A stretch of DNA of 64,000 nt, taken from the NCBI GenBank assembly GCA_024809215.1, contig JANUBW010000003.1, positions 744,001 to 808,000 of the forward strand, read 5' to 3'. The position numbers and the translations under genes are program-made. Source of the stretch: Niastella sp. OAS944. Lineage in GTDB: Bacteria; Bacteroidota; Bacteroidia; Chitinophagales; Chitinophagaceae. The notes beneath the pieces were generated by a model, which saw nothing but the letters and a program-made list of their open reading frames with translations, ran no database searches and was not told the origin of the DNA. This document shows, in pieces, positions 54,850 to 63,917 of this stretch (positions are counted from its first letter, which is position 1; every line of letters starts with the position of its first letter).

Positions 54850-55962
54850 ATGACAACTACCGGATTATTTTTATTAGCTATCCTGGCGCTTGGGTTTCTG
54901 ATTACGTTTCAGATAGCCAAGGCGAGTGAGTATGTCTCCGTATTAAAGGGAGAAAAAAAGTCTTTCGAACAAAATAACAGGATCAATGGATTTTTGATGG
55001 TAGTGTTCCTGGTATTGGGTATCATAGGTGTATACTGGTGCAACAAAGCGTTGTACCACAAAACGCTGATGCCTTTCCCTTCAGCTTCTGAGCATGGTGA
55101 GAACATCGATACCATGTTGAAGATCACGTTACTTATTACAGGTATCGTATTCTTCATTACCCAGATCTTATTATTCTGGTTTGCTTACAAATACCAGCAT
55201 AGCGATAAAAGAAGAGCATTCTATTATCCCCACAATAACAAACTGGAACTTATTTGGACTACCGTTCCTGCTATTACCCTGTGTATACTGGTAGGTTTTG
55301 GTTTGTACTACTGGTTCAAGATCACCGGCGAAGCTCCACAGGATGCTATGCAGGTTGAAATTACCGGTCGTCAGTTCGGTTGGATCTATCGTTACCCCGG
55401 TAAGGACAATACATTTGGTAAGAAATATTTCCGTATGATAGATGAGGCCAATGGCAACATGTTGGGTATGGTATGGAAAGATTCTACCATGGAAACGCCA
55501 AATGGTGTTCGTAACCTGAAAGCAGATGCTGCCGGATTCGATGATATCATTACTACCACTGCTATGGTGTTGGTAAAAGATCAACCGGTAAAACTGATCA
55601 TCAATTCACGCGATGTGATCCATGACGTAGGTCTGCCTCACTTCCGTTTGAAAATGGACGCCGTTCCTGGTACTCCAACAACCCTGTGGTTTACGCCTAA
55701 GTTCACTACAGAAGAGATGAAGAAGATCACAAATAACCCCAATTTTGAATATGAAATTGCCTGCGACCAAATGTGCGGTAACGGCCACTATTCAATGAAA
55801 GGGCTTATTAAGGTAGTAAAACGTGATGAGTTTATTTTATGGCGTGCCAAGCAAGAGCCAGGCTACAAGCCAGCAGCTACTGCTGCTCCGGCTCCAGCCG
55901 CTGCTCCTGCACCACAACCTGCAGTTGTAGATTCTGCAGCGCACGTTACAACCAAAAAATAA
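54850..55962 (+). CDS. coxB: Cytochrome c oxidase subunit II
   Basis: A 370-residue protein with two to three N-terminal helices (about 3-18, 40-60 and 95-120) and a periplasmic cupredoxin domain holding the CuA site: His in SRDVIHDVGLPHFRLKMDAVPG and Cys-x3-Cys-x3-His-x2-Met in ACDQMCGNGHYSMKG. It accepts electrons from cytochrome c. There is no fused cytochrome c domain, so the oxidase is aa3 rather than caa3 by this subunit. The C-terminus is an Ala/Pro tail (AATAAPAPAAAPAPQPAVV) like that of ActE. Within the operon it precedes subunit I by 48 bases. Confidence 0.93.
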   Translation: MTTTGLFLLAILALGFLITFQIAKASEYVSVLKGEKKSFEQNNRINGFLMVVFLVLGIIGVYWCNKALYHKTLMPFPSASEHGENIDTMLKITLLITGIVFFITQILLFWFAYKYQHSDKRRAFYYPHNNKLELIWTTVPAITLCILVGFGLYYWFKITGEAPQDAMQVEITGRQFGWIYRYPGKDNTFGKKYFRMIDEANGNMLGMVWKDSTMETPNGVRNLKADAAGFDDIITTTAMVLVKDQPVKLIINSRDVIHDVGLPHFRLKMDAVPGTPTTLWFTPKFTTEEMKKITNNPNFEYEIACDQMCGNGHYSMKGLIKVVKRDEFILWRAKQEPGYKPAATAAPAPAAAPAPQPAVVDSAAHVTTKK

Positions 55963-56010
55963 CTGGTAACAGAAACAGAATTTAAATTACGACCTTCAAA
56001 ATAAGATACA

Positions 56011-57819
56011 ATGAGCCACGGTCACGCAGAAGTAGCTACATCGCATGAAGTGCATCACGACGAACATGGTGCGCATCATCACCATCAGTCGTTTGTTTCA
56101 AAATATGTATTCAGCATGGATCACAAGATCATTGCCAAGCAGTTCCTGATAACTGGCATGATCTGGGCCATACTGGGTGGTTTGATGTCTGTATTATTCC
56201 GCTTACAGTTGGGTTATCCCGATCAAACTTTCCCCTGGCTGGAAGATATTCTGGGCAACTGGGCACGCGGTGGTAAAATTACCCCCGAGAACTATTATGC
56301 CCTTGTAACTATGCACGGTACCGTTCTGGTATTCTTCGTGTTAACCGGTGGTTTAAGTGGTACGTTCGCCAACTTCCTCATTCCTTTGCAAGTGGGCGCC
56401 CGCGACATGGCTTCTCCCATGATGAACATGCTGTCGTACTGGTTCTTCTTTGCCGGTAGCATCGTAATGTTATCTTCACTGTTCGTACAAACCGGTCCAT
56501 TCAGTGGTGGTTGGACAGCCTACCCGCCTTTAAGTGCCCTGGGTGATGCTTCACCTGGTTCTAAAGTGGGTATGGATCTGTGGATCACAGCTATGGCGCT
56601 GTTCGTAGTGTCGTCACTGCTTGGTGGTTTGAACTACGTTTCAACTGTATTGAACCTGCGTACAAAAGGTATGAGCATGACCCGTTTGCCTCTTACAATC
56701 TGGGCATTGTTCTTTACTGCTGTATTAGGTATCTTATCATTCCCTGTATTATTATCAGGTTTCATTCTGTTGCTGTTCGATCGTCACGGCGGCACCAGCT
56801 TCTACCTGTCAGATATTTATATTGCTGCTACTAACCAGGCTTTACCAAATGAAGGTGGTAGTGCCATCCTTTACCAGCACTTGTTCTGGTTCCTGGGTCA
56901 CCCTGAGGTATACATCATCCTGTTGCCTGCGATGGGTATGGCATCTGAGATCCTCTCAGTTAACTCGCGCAAACCGATCTTTGGTTATATGGCCATGGTG
57001 GGCTCAATGTTCGCCATCACCATCCTCGCCTTCCTGGTTTGGGCGCACCACATGTTTGTAACCGGTTTGAACCCATTCCTTGGTTCTGTGTTCGTATTGC
57101 TGACCCTGTTGATCGCTGTACCTTCAGCCATCAAAGTGTTCAACTGGTTAACTACCATTTGGAAGGCAAATATCAAGTTCACCCCCGGTATGCTGTTCGC
57201 ATTAGGTTTTGTGAGCCTGTTCATCTCTGGTGGTTTAACTGGTATCTTCCTGGGTAACTCTACATTGGATATTCACCTGCACGATACTTATTTCGTGATA
57301 GCGCACTTCCATATAGTAATGGGTGTATCTGCCTTCTTTGGAATGTTTGCCGGTATTTACCACTGGTTCCCCAAAATGTATGGCCGTTACATGAACAATA
57401 CACTGGCCTTCATTCACTTTTGGGTTACACTGGCAGGCGCCTACCTTATCTTCTGGCCTATGCACTATGAAGGTTTGGCCGGTATGCCACGTCGTTACCT
57501 GGATTACAGCAACTGGGCTTCATTTAACCAGTTCGGTGATCTGAACAAGTTCATCTCTACTGTAGCTATCATCGTATTCGCTATACAATTACTGTTTGTG
57601 TTCAACTTCTTCTACTCTATCTTCAAAGGAAGAAAAGTAACAACACAAAACCCATGGGGTGCTACCACACTTGAGTGGACAGCTCCAATTCATCCTGGCC
57701 ACGGTAACTGGGAAGGTGAAATACCTGAAGTTCACCGTTGGGCTTATGACTATAGCAAGGATGGACGTGATTTCATTCCGCAAACTGAGCCTATCAGTGC
57801 GAATGAGAGCAAACACTAA
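56011..57819 (+). CDS. coxA: Cytochrome c oxidase subunit I
   Basis: A 602-residue subunit with a long His-rich N-terminus (HGHAEVATSHEVHHDEHGAHHHH), possibly a copper buffer, and twelve membrane helices. MHGTVLVFFVLTGGLSGTFANFLIPLQVGARDM includes a heme a ligand; WFLGHPEVYIILLPAMGM has the helix VI Glu and the His-Tyr pair of A-type oxidases; HDTYFVIAHFHIVMG carries the heme a and a3 ligands. The helix VI Glu places it in the A1-type rather than A2-type group. It reduces oxygen and pumps protons. It follows coxB and is followed by an octamer repeat and the heme O synthase gene. Confidence 0.94.
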   Translation: MSHGHAEVATSHEVHHDEHGAHHHHQSFVSKYVFSMDHKIIAKQFLITGMIWAILGGLMSVLFRLQLGYPDQTFPWLEDILGNWARGGKITPENYYALVTMHGTVLVFFVLTGGLSGTFANFLIPLQVGARDMASPMMNMLSYWFFFAGSIVMLSSLFVQTGPFSGGWTAYPPLSALGDASPGSKVGMDLWITAMALFVVSSLLGGLNYVSTVLNLRTKGMSMTRLPLTIWALFFTAVLGILSFPVLLSGFILLLFDRHGGTSFYLSDIYIAATNQALPNEGGSAILYQHLFWFLGHPEVYIILLPAMGMASEILSVNSRKPIFGYMAMVGSMFAITILAFLVWAHHMFVTGLNPFLGSVFVLLTLLIAVPSAIKVFNWLTTIWKANIKFTPGMLFALGFVSLFISGGLTGIFLGNSTLDIHLHDTYFVIAHFHIVMGVSAFFGMFAGIYHWFPKMYGRYMNNTLAFIHFWVTLAGAYLIFWPMHYEGLAGMPRRYLDYSNWASFNQFGDLNKFISTVAIIVFAIQLLFVFNFFYSIFKGRKVTTQNPWGATTLEWTAPIHPGHGNWEGEIPEVHRWAYDYSKDGRDFIPQTEPISANESKH

Positions 57820-57824
57820 GCAGA

Positions 57825-57856
57825 ATGTGCTAATGAGATAATGTGCTAATTAGCCA
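57825..57856. repeat. Octamer tract after coxA
   Basis: ATGTGCTA, ATGAGATA, ATGTGCTA and ATTAGCCA are four in-phase 8-bp units that begin 6 bases after the coxA stop codon and end 35 bases before ctaB. Confidence 0.75.
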
Positions 57857-57891
57857 AAGAAAAAGGCACACTAAACAATATTCAATAACTG

Positions 57892-58794
57892 ATGGAGCAA
57901 GTAACCGTGAAGCAACAGAGTTCTTTCAATATTGCCGGTAAGGTAAGAGATTATATGATGCTGATTAAGTTCAGCCTCAGCTTCATGGTTGTATTCTCTT
58001 CTGTTATCAGTTACCTGCTGGCGCCGAAAGTGGTTGAGTTCGACTGGCTTCACATCATTCTGTTGTTTATAGGCGGTTTGCTGGTAACCGGCAGTGCCAA
58101 TGGGGTAAACCAGATTGTTGAGAAGGATACCGACGCCATGATGGCGCGTACTGCCAAACGGCCCGTGGCCGCTGGCAGAATGCAACCGGCAGAAGCCTGG
58201 GCATTTGTCATCATTTCCATTGCAGCCGGCTTGTTTATACTCGGTTATTATTTTAACTGGTTATCGGCAGGTTTGGCCCTGTTTAGCTGGTTTGTATATG
58301 CATACATGTACACACCGTTAAAAAAGATAAGTGCTATATCAGTGCTGTTAGGCGCTGTACCTGGTGCGTTACCTTGTTTAATTGGCTGGACGGCAGGGCA
58401 GGATGAGTTAAGCGCAGGTGGGTGGGTGCTGTTTGCCATTCAGTTCTTCTGGCAGTTTCCGCACTTCTGGGCTATTGCCTGGATTGCACACAAGGATTAC
58501 ACCAATGCCGGATTTAAACTGATGCCATCGGTAGAAGGCCCCACAAAGTATTCGGCCATACAATCGATCATCTATTCGCTTGTATTGATACCCGTGGGTA
58601 TGTTGCCCTACCTGGTAGGCATGAGCGGCATGGTAAGCTTTTACATTGTACTGGCAGCAAACCTGTTGATGTTGTGGCAAAGCATACGCCTGTATCGTGA
58701 AATGGAGAAGAAAGCAGCCCGCCGCGTAATGTTCGGCAGCTACATTTATTTGCCTGTTGTGTTACTGGCGTTGCTGGCAGATAAGATACATTAA
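57892..58794 (+). CDS. ctaB: Heme O synthase (protoheme IX farnesyltransferase)
   Basis: A 300-residue UbiA-superfamily membrane enzyme that attaches a farnesyl group to heme B, giving heme O, the precursor of the heme A used by the oxidase. The Asp-rich prenyl-diphosphate motif is NGVNQIVEKDTDAMMARTAKRP, with the second Asp-rich region replaced by WIAHKDYTNAGFKLMP, as in CtaB/CyoE. About nine helices are visible. Being inside the oxidase operon suits co-production with the apo-oxidase. A heme A synthase (ctaA) gene is not seen in the window. Confidence 0.92.
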   Translation: MEQVTVKQQSSFNIAGKVRDYMMLIKFSLSFMVVFSSVISYLLAPKVVEFDWLHIILLFIGGLLVTGSANGVNQIVEKDTDAMMARTAKRPVAAGRMQPAEAWAFVIISIAAGLFILGYYFNWLSAGLALFSWFVYAYMYTPLKKISAISVLLGAVPGALPCLIGWTAGQDELSAGGWVLFAIQFFWQFPHFWAIAWIAHKDYTNAGFKLMPSVEGPTKYSAIQSIIYSLVLIPVGMLPYLVGMSGMVSFYIVLAANLLMLWQSIRLYREMEKKAARRVMFGSYIYLPVVLLALLADKIH

Positions 58795-58839
58795 GGAACA
58801 AGATTCATCATCGACGAATCATAAAACTTAAAAACCGTG

Positions 58840-59409
58840 ATGACAGAAGCAGTGAGTACGCAAAGAAAAAAAATACATCCCCACAAATTCACTTTGTGGG
58901 TTGCCATAGGCAGCATCATTATGATGTTTGCCGGTTTAACCAGTGCCTATATTGTAAAAGGCAGCATGGCTGGTTTTGAAACCGTAACCATGCCAACGCT
59001 CTTTTATTATTCAACTGCAGTAATGCTTATCAGCAGCCTCACTATGCAGTGGGCGCTGAAATCGTTCAAAGAGCGGGGCATGCAGCAATACCGACGTTTA
59101 TTAACGGTAACCATGGTATTGGGCTTTGGTTTCATAACTATGCAGATCATTGGATTTTCGCAGTTATGGGATGCCGGTTCCAAATTGAAAGGACCAACTG
59201 GGGCAGCCCAGTTCCTGTATGTAATTTTCGGGTTACACGCGGTGCACGTTTTAGGCGGAGTTGTCGCATTGATAATAATGTTTATCAAAGCCTTTAGTGC
59301 ACGCATCCGAAACTATAATTCAATACCAGTAGAAGTAATGAGCACCTACTGGCATTTTGTAGACCTGTTATGGGTTTATTTGTTCGTGTTCTTTTTGTTT
59401 AAATTATAA
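58840..59409 (+). CDS. Heme-copper oxidase subunit III (copy 1)
   Basis: A 189-residue membrane protein of the subunit III family with five helices. HKFTLWVAIGSIIMMFAGLTSAYIVKGSM opens it, and LHAVHVLGGVVALIIMFI and YWHFVDLLWVYLFVFFLF are the usual closing signatures. GTG 58837 would add one residue; ATG 58840 is preferred. A second subunit III gene follows 30 bases later. Subunit III stabilises the oxidase core and helps proton uptake. Two copies in tandem are common in Bacteroidota oxidase operons and may be combined in one complex; this cannot be decided from sequence. Confidence 0.9.
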   Translation: MTEAVSTQRKKIHPHKFTLWVAIGSIIMMFAGLTSAYIVKGSMAGFETVTMPTLFYYSTAVMLISSLTMQWALKSFKERGMQQYRRLLTVTMVLGFGFITMQIIGFSQLWDAGSKLKGPTGAAQFLYVIFGLHAVHVLGGVVALIIMFIKAFSARIRNYNSIPVEVMSTYWHFVDLLWVYLFVFFLFKL

Positions 59410-59439
59410 TTGCAGAACTACTAATACTAAAATAGTAAC

Positions 59440-60114
59440 ATGGCACAAGCAGCAACGGCTAATACAGGCATGTGGTCAGGTGGAAAGAGCCCATTTAAAG
59501 TGGAGTATGGAAAGCTGATGATGTGGTATTTCTTAATGAGTGATGCTTTTACTTTTGGCGCATTCCTGATTTCTTACGGAACCATTCGTTTTTCAACTAA
59601 CTCATGGCCCGATCCCAATCACGTGTTCAGATCATTCCCTGTTGTAGGTGAAATGAGCATTCCGTTGGCGTTTGTGAGCTTGATGACCTTCATTCTCATC
59701 ATGAGCTCTGTAACCATGGTACTGGCAGTAGGCGCCGGCCATGAAAACAATAGAAAAGAAGTTTTGAAATGGTTAGGCTGGACCATCCTCGGTGGAGCTG
59801 CGTTCCTGGGTTGTCAGGCATGGGAATGGTGGCACTTACACCATCAGGGTGCATGGTGGGGTCACAATCCTTTCCCTAACATCGATGGAACCGTTTCTTC
59901 AACCAACTTTACCAACTTCTTCTTTACCATCACTGGTTTCCATGGCTTCCACGTATTGAGTGGTGTAGTGATCAATATCATTATGTTCATCATGACCTAC
60001 CAGGGTGTGTTCGACAGAAGAGGTCACTACCTGATGATCGAAAAAGCTGGTTTGTACTGGCACTTCGTTGATCTGGTTTGGGTATTCGTATTCACCTGCT
60101 TCTACCTGTTCTAG
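59440..60114 (+). CDS. Cytochrome c oxidase subunit III (copy 2)
   Basis: A 224-residue protein with five to seven helices, more complete than copy 1. Landmarks are GKLMMWYFLMSDAFTFGAFLISYG at the start, WGHNPFPNIDGTVSSTNF as a loop, GFHGFHVLSGVVINIIMF and KAGLYWHFVDLVWVFVFTCFYLF at the end. The Glu and His of the latter helices are typical of COX3. Together with copy 1 and subunit IV it completes the oxidase core after subunits II and I. Confidence 0.92.
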   Translation: MAQAATANTGMWSGGKSPFKVEYGKLMMWYFLMSDAFTFGAFLISYGTIRFSTNSWPDPNHVFRSFPVVGEMSIPLAFVSLMTFILIMSSVTMVLAVGAGHENNRKEVLKWLGWTILGGAAFLGCQAWEWWHLHHQGAWWGHNPFPNIDGTVSSTNFTNFFFTITGFHGFHVLSGVVINIIMFIMTYQGVFDRRGHYLMIEKAGLYWHFVDLVWVFVFTCFYLF

Positions 60115-60183
60115 GTTGTAGCAAGAACAACACGGTTTATAACAATATAGGCAGTTAATTGATTTATATATAATATTGCGATT

Positions 60184-60660
60184 ATGGAAAATGCACATGT
60201 AGCAGAACATCAGCACGCTCATGACGAGCAACATACTTTCGACAGAAAAGCGATCTGGAAAACCTTCCGCATACTTTTATACATAACTGTATTTGAGCTT
60301 ATACTGGCTATCGGATATTATTCAGTTGAATTTTCAAATCCGCACCTGGTTAAGCATTTATTGAATGGTGTGTTCATCGTTCTTACACTGGCAAAAGCTT
60401 TCTTTATTATAGCTGAGTTCATGCACTTGCGTCATGAGATCAGGAATATGATATTGACCATTTCAATTCCTGCATTGCTGTTCATTTGGTTTATTACCGC
60501 CTTTTTGTGGGATGGAAATTCTTACAAAAACCTGCGTAATACCTACGATAGGCATTATATTGAGCGTAGCACAGAAAAAGCTGCTCCACAACCAGCACAT
60601 GGTGAAGAACATGGCGAGCAAAAGCATGGTGAAACCCAGGAGCCTGGTAAAATACATTAA
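60184..60660 (+). CDS. Cytochrome c oxidase subunit IV family protein
   Basis: A 158-residue small subunit with three membrane helices (about 25-45, 58-80 and 90-112). A His-rich N-terminus (ENAHVAEHQHAHDEQHTFDRK) and a His/Glu-rich C-terminus (AHGEEHGEQKHGETQEPGKIH) flank the core. The core (VFELILAIGYYS, FIVLTLAKAFFIIAEFMHLRHEIRNM) matches the COX4/CtaF family. It probably stabilises the oxidase; the His-rich ends may bind metal. It is the last gene of the operon before a strong terminator. Confidence 0.88.
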   Translation: MENAHVAEHQHAHDEQHTFDRKAIWKTFRILLYITVFELILAIGYYSVEFSNPHLVKHLLNGVFIVLTLAKAFFIIAEFMHLRHEIRNMILTISIPALLFIWFITAFLWDGNSYKNLRNTYDRHYIERSTEKAAPQPAHGEEHGEQKHGETQEPGKIH

Positions 60661-60689
60661 TTGACTTTACTGCTAAATGTGATATAAAA

Positions 60690-60725
60690 AAGAACCATCG
60701 CTGCTACAGCGGTGGTTCTTTTTTT
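60690..60725 (+). terminator. Terminator of the act/cox operon
   Basis: AAGAACCATCGCTG and CAGCGGTGGTTCTT form a 14-bp stem (with one wobble) around CTA, followed by seven T. Confidence 0.92.
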
Positions 60726-60764
60726 GTAGGTAGAAACGGCTAGCGAACAAAGAGTTGTAAAGAG

Positions 60765-60798
60765 GTGTCTTATTGGAAATACATAAATGTGTCTTATT
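60765..60798 (+). promoter_or_regulatory. Direct repeat upstream of the SCO gene
   Basis: GTGTCTTATT occurs at 60765-60774 and 60789-60798, 24 bp apart, about 45 to 80 bases before the predicted start of transcription. A possible regulator site. Confidence 0.35.
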
Positions 60799-60832
60799 TT
60801 AATAAAAAGCTGCATGGCATTGCCTCGTGAGG

Positions 60833-60840
60833 TAACTTTG
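60833..60840 (+). promoter_or_regulatory. Promoter -7 box of the SCO gene
   Basis: TAACTTTG is an exact TAnnTTTG match 19 bases before the GTG start, so SCO and its followers have their own promoter after the operon terminator. Confidence 0.65.
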
Positions 60841-60859
60841 CGCAGCAAAAGAAATAATC

Positions 60860-61672
60860 GTGAGTCAGAAAGCATTATTAGCCCTGTGTATTGCCATTTT
60901 CTTACCAGTAATAAGCTATTTCATAGTAAAAGGGGTAAGCCGCGACGCCATTCACATGCCGCCGCATTATTATGCCGATGAAGTAATTGATACGGTAAAG
61001 AATGGGAAAAGAGTAAGCGATACCATTTGGCACCAGGTGGGCAATATTACCTTGCAAAACCAGTTGGGCGAAAAAGTATCCATGCACGATCTGCATGGCA
61101 AGATCGTAGTGGCAGACTATTTCTTCACACACTGTCCTTCAATTTGCCCCTACCTTACCAGGAATATGAAAGGCCTGCAGGATGCGCTTAAAATGAAGGA
61201 TGTTACCAAAAGAATAGATACCTCATTTGTACAGTTTGTATCATTTACTGTAGACCCTGAAAGGGATAGCGTAGCGCAGATAAAGAAATATGCCGATGCT
61301 TTTGGGGTGAACAGCGATGTGTGGTGGATGCTTACCGGCCCCAAGAAAACCATCTATGATTTTGCATTGAACGAGGTGAAACTTGGTTTGCAGGATGGCG
61401 AAGGCGTTGATTCAAATTTCATTCATACCGAGAAATTTGTAGTACTCGATAAAAAAGGTGTTGTACGTGGATATTATAATGGTTTAGATACAGCATCACT
61501 ATCGCGCCTGGCAGAGGATATTACCCTGCTGATGCTTGAAAAAGAAAAGAACGAAGCTTCGCCGGTTTTAGCACAACTGAAAAGTATTTGGCCAATTTAT
61601 ATTGCCGTAATAGTGGCCGTTGTGCTGTTTGTATGGATCACCCGTAAACCTGCAAAAGAACCCAAATTTTAA
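60860..61672 (+). CDS. SCO family copper chaperone for cytochrome oxidase
   Basis: A 270-residue thioredoxin-fold protein anchored by an N-terminal helix (ALLALCIAIFLPVISYFIV). The copper-binding CxxxC is THCPSICPYLT, and the later His is in SNFIHTEKFV; both fit SCO1/SenC. A second helix near the C-terminus (IYIAVIVAVVLFVW) is an addition seen in Bacteroidota. The start is GTG 60860, supported by the promoter box. SCO delivers copper to the CuA centre of subunit II encoded upstream. It is followed by two small membrane protein genes that probably share its transcript. Confidence 0.9.
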   Translation: MSQKALLALCIAIFLPVISYFIVKGVSRDAIHMPPHYYADEVIDTVKNGKRVSDTIWHQVGNITLQNQLGEKVSMHDLHGKIVVADYFFTHCPSICPYLTRNMKGLQDALKMKDVTKRIDTSFVQFVSFTVDPERDSVAQIKKYADAFGVNSDVWWMLTGPKKTIYDFALNEVKLGLQDGEGVDSNFIHTEKFVVLDKKGVVRGYYNGLDTASLSRLAEDITLLMLEKEKNEASPVLAQLKSIWPIYIAVIVAVVLFVWITRKPAKEPKF

Positions 61673-61677
61673 TAAGT

Positions 61678-62259
61678 ATGCTTCCTCCTGTACTGGCAAA
61701 AAATGATAATAAAGCCAAATGGCTGATCCTTGTAGTTTCTTTCGTTGTATTTGCCGCGGTGGTATTATTAAGCCGCATTAAACTCGACGTTGATCTTGGT
61801 TTTGATGTGCATGTGTTTGCAAAACTGAATGCTTTTGTTAACTCAATAGTAAGCCTGTTGTTACTGGCGGGGTTAATGGTAGTAAGGCAGGGTAAATACG
61901 AGCAGCACAAAAAGATCATGATGGCCGCATTGATACTATCGGTTATTTTCCTGCTTTCTTACATTTGCCATCACCTGTTTGCCGGTGAAACCAAGTTTGG
62001 CGATATCGATCATGATGGTGTGGTTACCGAAGCCGAAAAAGCATTGGTAGGCGGCAAAAGAACATTCTACTATATAATTCTTGCTACACACATTCCATTA
62101 GCAGCAATAATTCTCCCGTTTGTATTATTTACTGCATACCGGGCGTTAATAGGCGAGTGGCCTAAACATATTAAACTGGCCCGTATAACGTGGCCTATTT
62201 GGTTATATGTTTCGGTAACGGGCGTATTGGTGTATTTGCTCATAAGCCCGTATTATTAA
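61678..62259 (+). CDS. DUF420 membrane protein with an EF-hand-like loop
   Basis: A 193-residue membrane protein with about five helices. DUF420 features: LNAFVNSIVSLLLLAGLMVVRQGKYEQHKKIMMAAL and FYYIILATHIPLAAIILPFVLFTAYRALIGEW. Between helices 3 and 4 the loop GDIDHDGVVTEAEK fits a 12-residue EF-hand calcium loop (Asp 1, 3, 5, Gly 6, Glu 12). DUF420 proteins lie near cytochrome oxidase genes and are suspected assembly factors, which the six-base distance to SCO supports. A calcium-binding role for the loop is inference. Confidence 0.88.
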   Translation: MLPPVLAKNDNKAKWLILVVSFVVFAAVVLLSRIKLDVDLGFDVHVFAKLNAFVNSIVSLLLLAGLMVVRQGKYEQHKKIMMAALILSVIFLLSYICHHLFAGETKFGDIDHDGVVTEAEKALVGGKRTFYYIILATHIPLAAIILPFVLFTAYRALIGEWPKHIKLARITWPIWLYVSVTGVLVYLLISPYY

Positions 62260-62268
62260 TCACGTTTC

Positions 62269-62751
62269 ATGCAACATCAACCCAACGCATTTAGTGTAAT
62301 AAAGATCGTGCATATTGGCTTACTGGTAGGTATGGCCATGTTCGATATTGTGTCGCTCATTATTGTGCTGCAGGGTATTCCTGTTATTGCCGATGAGCCC
62401 ATGCAAAGGAACCTGCAGGTAGGTTGTGTGTTGCTATCAGCATTATTGCTGATAGGTGGCTTTAAGATCTTCAAGAAAAGGATATTTGCCGCCCGTAATA
62501 GTACCGAACCAGGAGAGAAAAGGATGGAAATGTACCGCGCAGCGTGTATAATGTGGTGGGCAATGATTGAGGCGCCGGGCATAGTGGCCGGAATAGGTTT
62601 TATTATCTCGGGCAACTTTGCATTTTTTGCCCTGGCCATATTTCATTTATTGGCCATGATGGTGTTTGCGCCGCGAAAAGCGAATATCACCATGTTCCTG
62701 AACCTCAATAACGATGAAGTAAAGCGGTTAGAAGGAGCAGGAAAAAAGTAG
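62269..62751 (+). CDS. Four-helix membrane protein of unknown function
   Basis: A 160-residue membrane protein with four hydrophobic helices (about 10-30, 48-64, 88-110 and 115-135). Charged residues lie at helix ends (FKIFKKRIFAARNSTEPGEKRMEMYRAA). I do not recognise a named domain; similar proteins are found near oxidase genes in Bacteroidota. It begins 9 bases after the DUF420 gene on the same strand, so it is probably in the SCO transcript. The C-terminus is hydrophilic (NLNNDEVKRLEGAGKK). Confidence 0.72.
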   Translation: MQHQPNAFSVIKIVHIGLLVGMAMFDIVSLIIVLQGIPVIADEPMQRNLQVGCVLLSALLLIGGFKIFKKRIFAARNSTEPGEKRMEMYRAACIMWWAMIEAPGIVAGIGFIISGNFAFFALAIFHLLAMMVFAPRKANITMFLNLNNDEVKRLEGAGKK

Positions 62752-62775
62752 TTCTGATTAAAAACATTTCTCAAT

Positions 62776-63786
62776 ATGAAGCAATTAGTTTGTGTTACTC
62801 CCGGACAACTGGAATACCAGGATGGTGAGATGCCGGTTACACCCGAAAAACATTCTTTAATTAAAATAAGACGGATAGGCATTTGCGGAACCGATCTGCA
62901 TGCTTATGAAGGTACACAGCCATTTTTTAATTATCCACGGATTTTAGGCCATGAGCTGGCGGCTGAATATGTTATGGGTGGTGCAGTTGGTTTTAAACCC
63001 GGCGAAGCCGTTACCATTATCCCTTACTTTAATTGCGGAACCTGTATTGCCTGCCGCAGTGGTAAGCCCAATTGCTGCACCAACATAAAAGTTTGTGGTG
63101 TACACGTTGATGGCGGTATGCGTGAATACCTGGTTGTTCCCACCTATTCATTGCTGCATGGTGAGGGATTGAGCTTTGATGAGCTGGCATTGGTAGAACC
63201 ACTGGCCATTGGCGCACATGGTGTACGCAGGGCGGCGGTACAGCCTGGTGAATTTGTGCTGGTAATTGGTGCCGGACCTATAGGCCTTGGCATTATGGAG
63301 TTTGCCCGTATTGCCGGTGGTAATGTAATTGCCATGGACATAAACGAACAACGCCTGGAGTTTTGCCGTGAGAAATTGCAGGTGGCACACACCATCAACG
63401 CAGCTACCGATGATGTAACAAAACGTTTACAGGAGATCACTAACAACGATATGCCTACTGTAGTAATTGATGCTACCGGTAGTTTGAAAGCTATCAATAA
63501 TGCATTTCAATATATGGCACATGGCGCCCGCTATGTGTTGGTTGGATTGCAAAAGAATGAGATCAGTTTTTCACATCCTGAATTCCACAAGCGTGAGGCC
63601 ACATTGATGAGCAGCCGCAATGCAACCCGCGAAGACTTTGACCTGGTTATGCAAAGCATGAAGAAAGGTTTGGTAAACCCCGCTACTTACATCACACATC
63701 GGGTTAAGTTCGATGAGGTAAAAAGCGAATTCGCCAGCTGGCTTAAACCGGAGACGGGAGTTATTAAGGCGATGGTGGAGTTGTAG
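62776..63786 (+). CDS. Zinc-dependent alcohol dehydrogenase family protein
   Basis: A 336-residue medium-chain dehydrogenase. The zinc-binding N-domain has GICGTDLHAYEG, ILGHELAAE and the structural-zinc loop CGTCIACRSGKPNCC; the Rossmann domain has VLVIGAGPIGLGIMEFARIAGGNVIAMD, followed by the typical C-terminal part. The sequence pattern points to the polyol or threonine dehydrogenase branch (L-idonate/sorbitol-like). It oxidises a secondary alcohol with NAD(P). It has no clear operon link to the respiratory genes, starting 24 bases after the last of them. An octamer repeat tract follows its stop. Confidence 0.9.
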   Translation: MKQLVCVTPGQLEYQDGEMPVTPEKHSLIKIRRIGICGTDLHAYEGTQPFFNYPRILGHELAAEYVMGGAVGFKPGEAVTIIPYFNCGTCIACRSGKPNCCTNIKVCGVHVDGGMREYLVVPTYSLLHGEGLSFDELALVEPLAIGAHGVRRAAVQPGEFVLVIGAGPIGLGIMEFARIAGGNVIAMDINEQRLEFCREKLQVAHTINAATDDVTKRLQEITNNDMPTVVIDATGSLKAINNAFQYMAHGARYVLVGLQKNEISFSHPEFHKREATLMSSRNATREDFDLVMQSMKKGLVNPATYITHRVKFDEVKSEFASWLKPETGVIKAMVEL

Positions 63787-63846
63787 GTTAGTTGGCGAGT
63801 TGACGAGGGAGTTGAAAAGTTAATAAAGTTGATGGAGTTGATAAAG
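63787..63846. repeat. Degenerate AGTTG-spaced tract after the dehydrogenase gene
   Basis: AGTTG or AGTTA recurs at 63790, 63798, 63810, 63818, 63827 and 63836, spaced 8 to 12 bases; the unit resembles the reverse complement of the GTCAACTT octamer at 43861. Confidence 0.65.
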
Positions 63847-63850
63847 GTAT

Positions 63851-63887
63851 TGCCCAATGTAGCATATGCGAAGTTGGGCATTTTTTT
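63851..63887 (+). terminator. Terminator after the dehydrogenase gene
   Basis: TGCCCAA pairs with TTGGGCA around a 16-base loop, followed by seven T. Confidence 0.8.
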
Positions 63888-63917
63888 ATGGTAGCAAGGC
63901 CATAAGTTTTGGACGCT

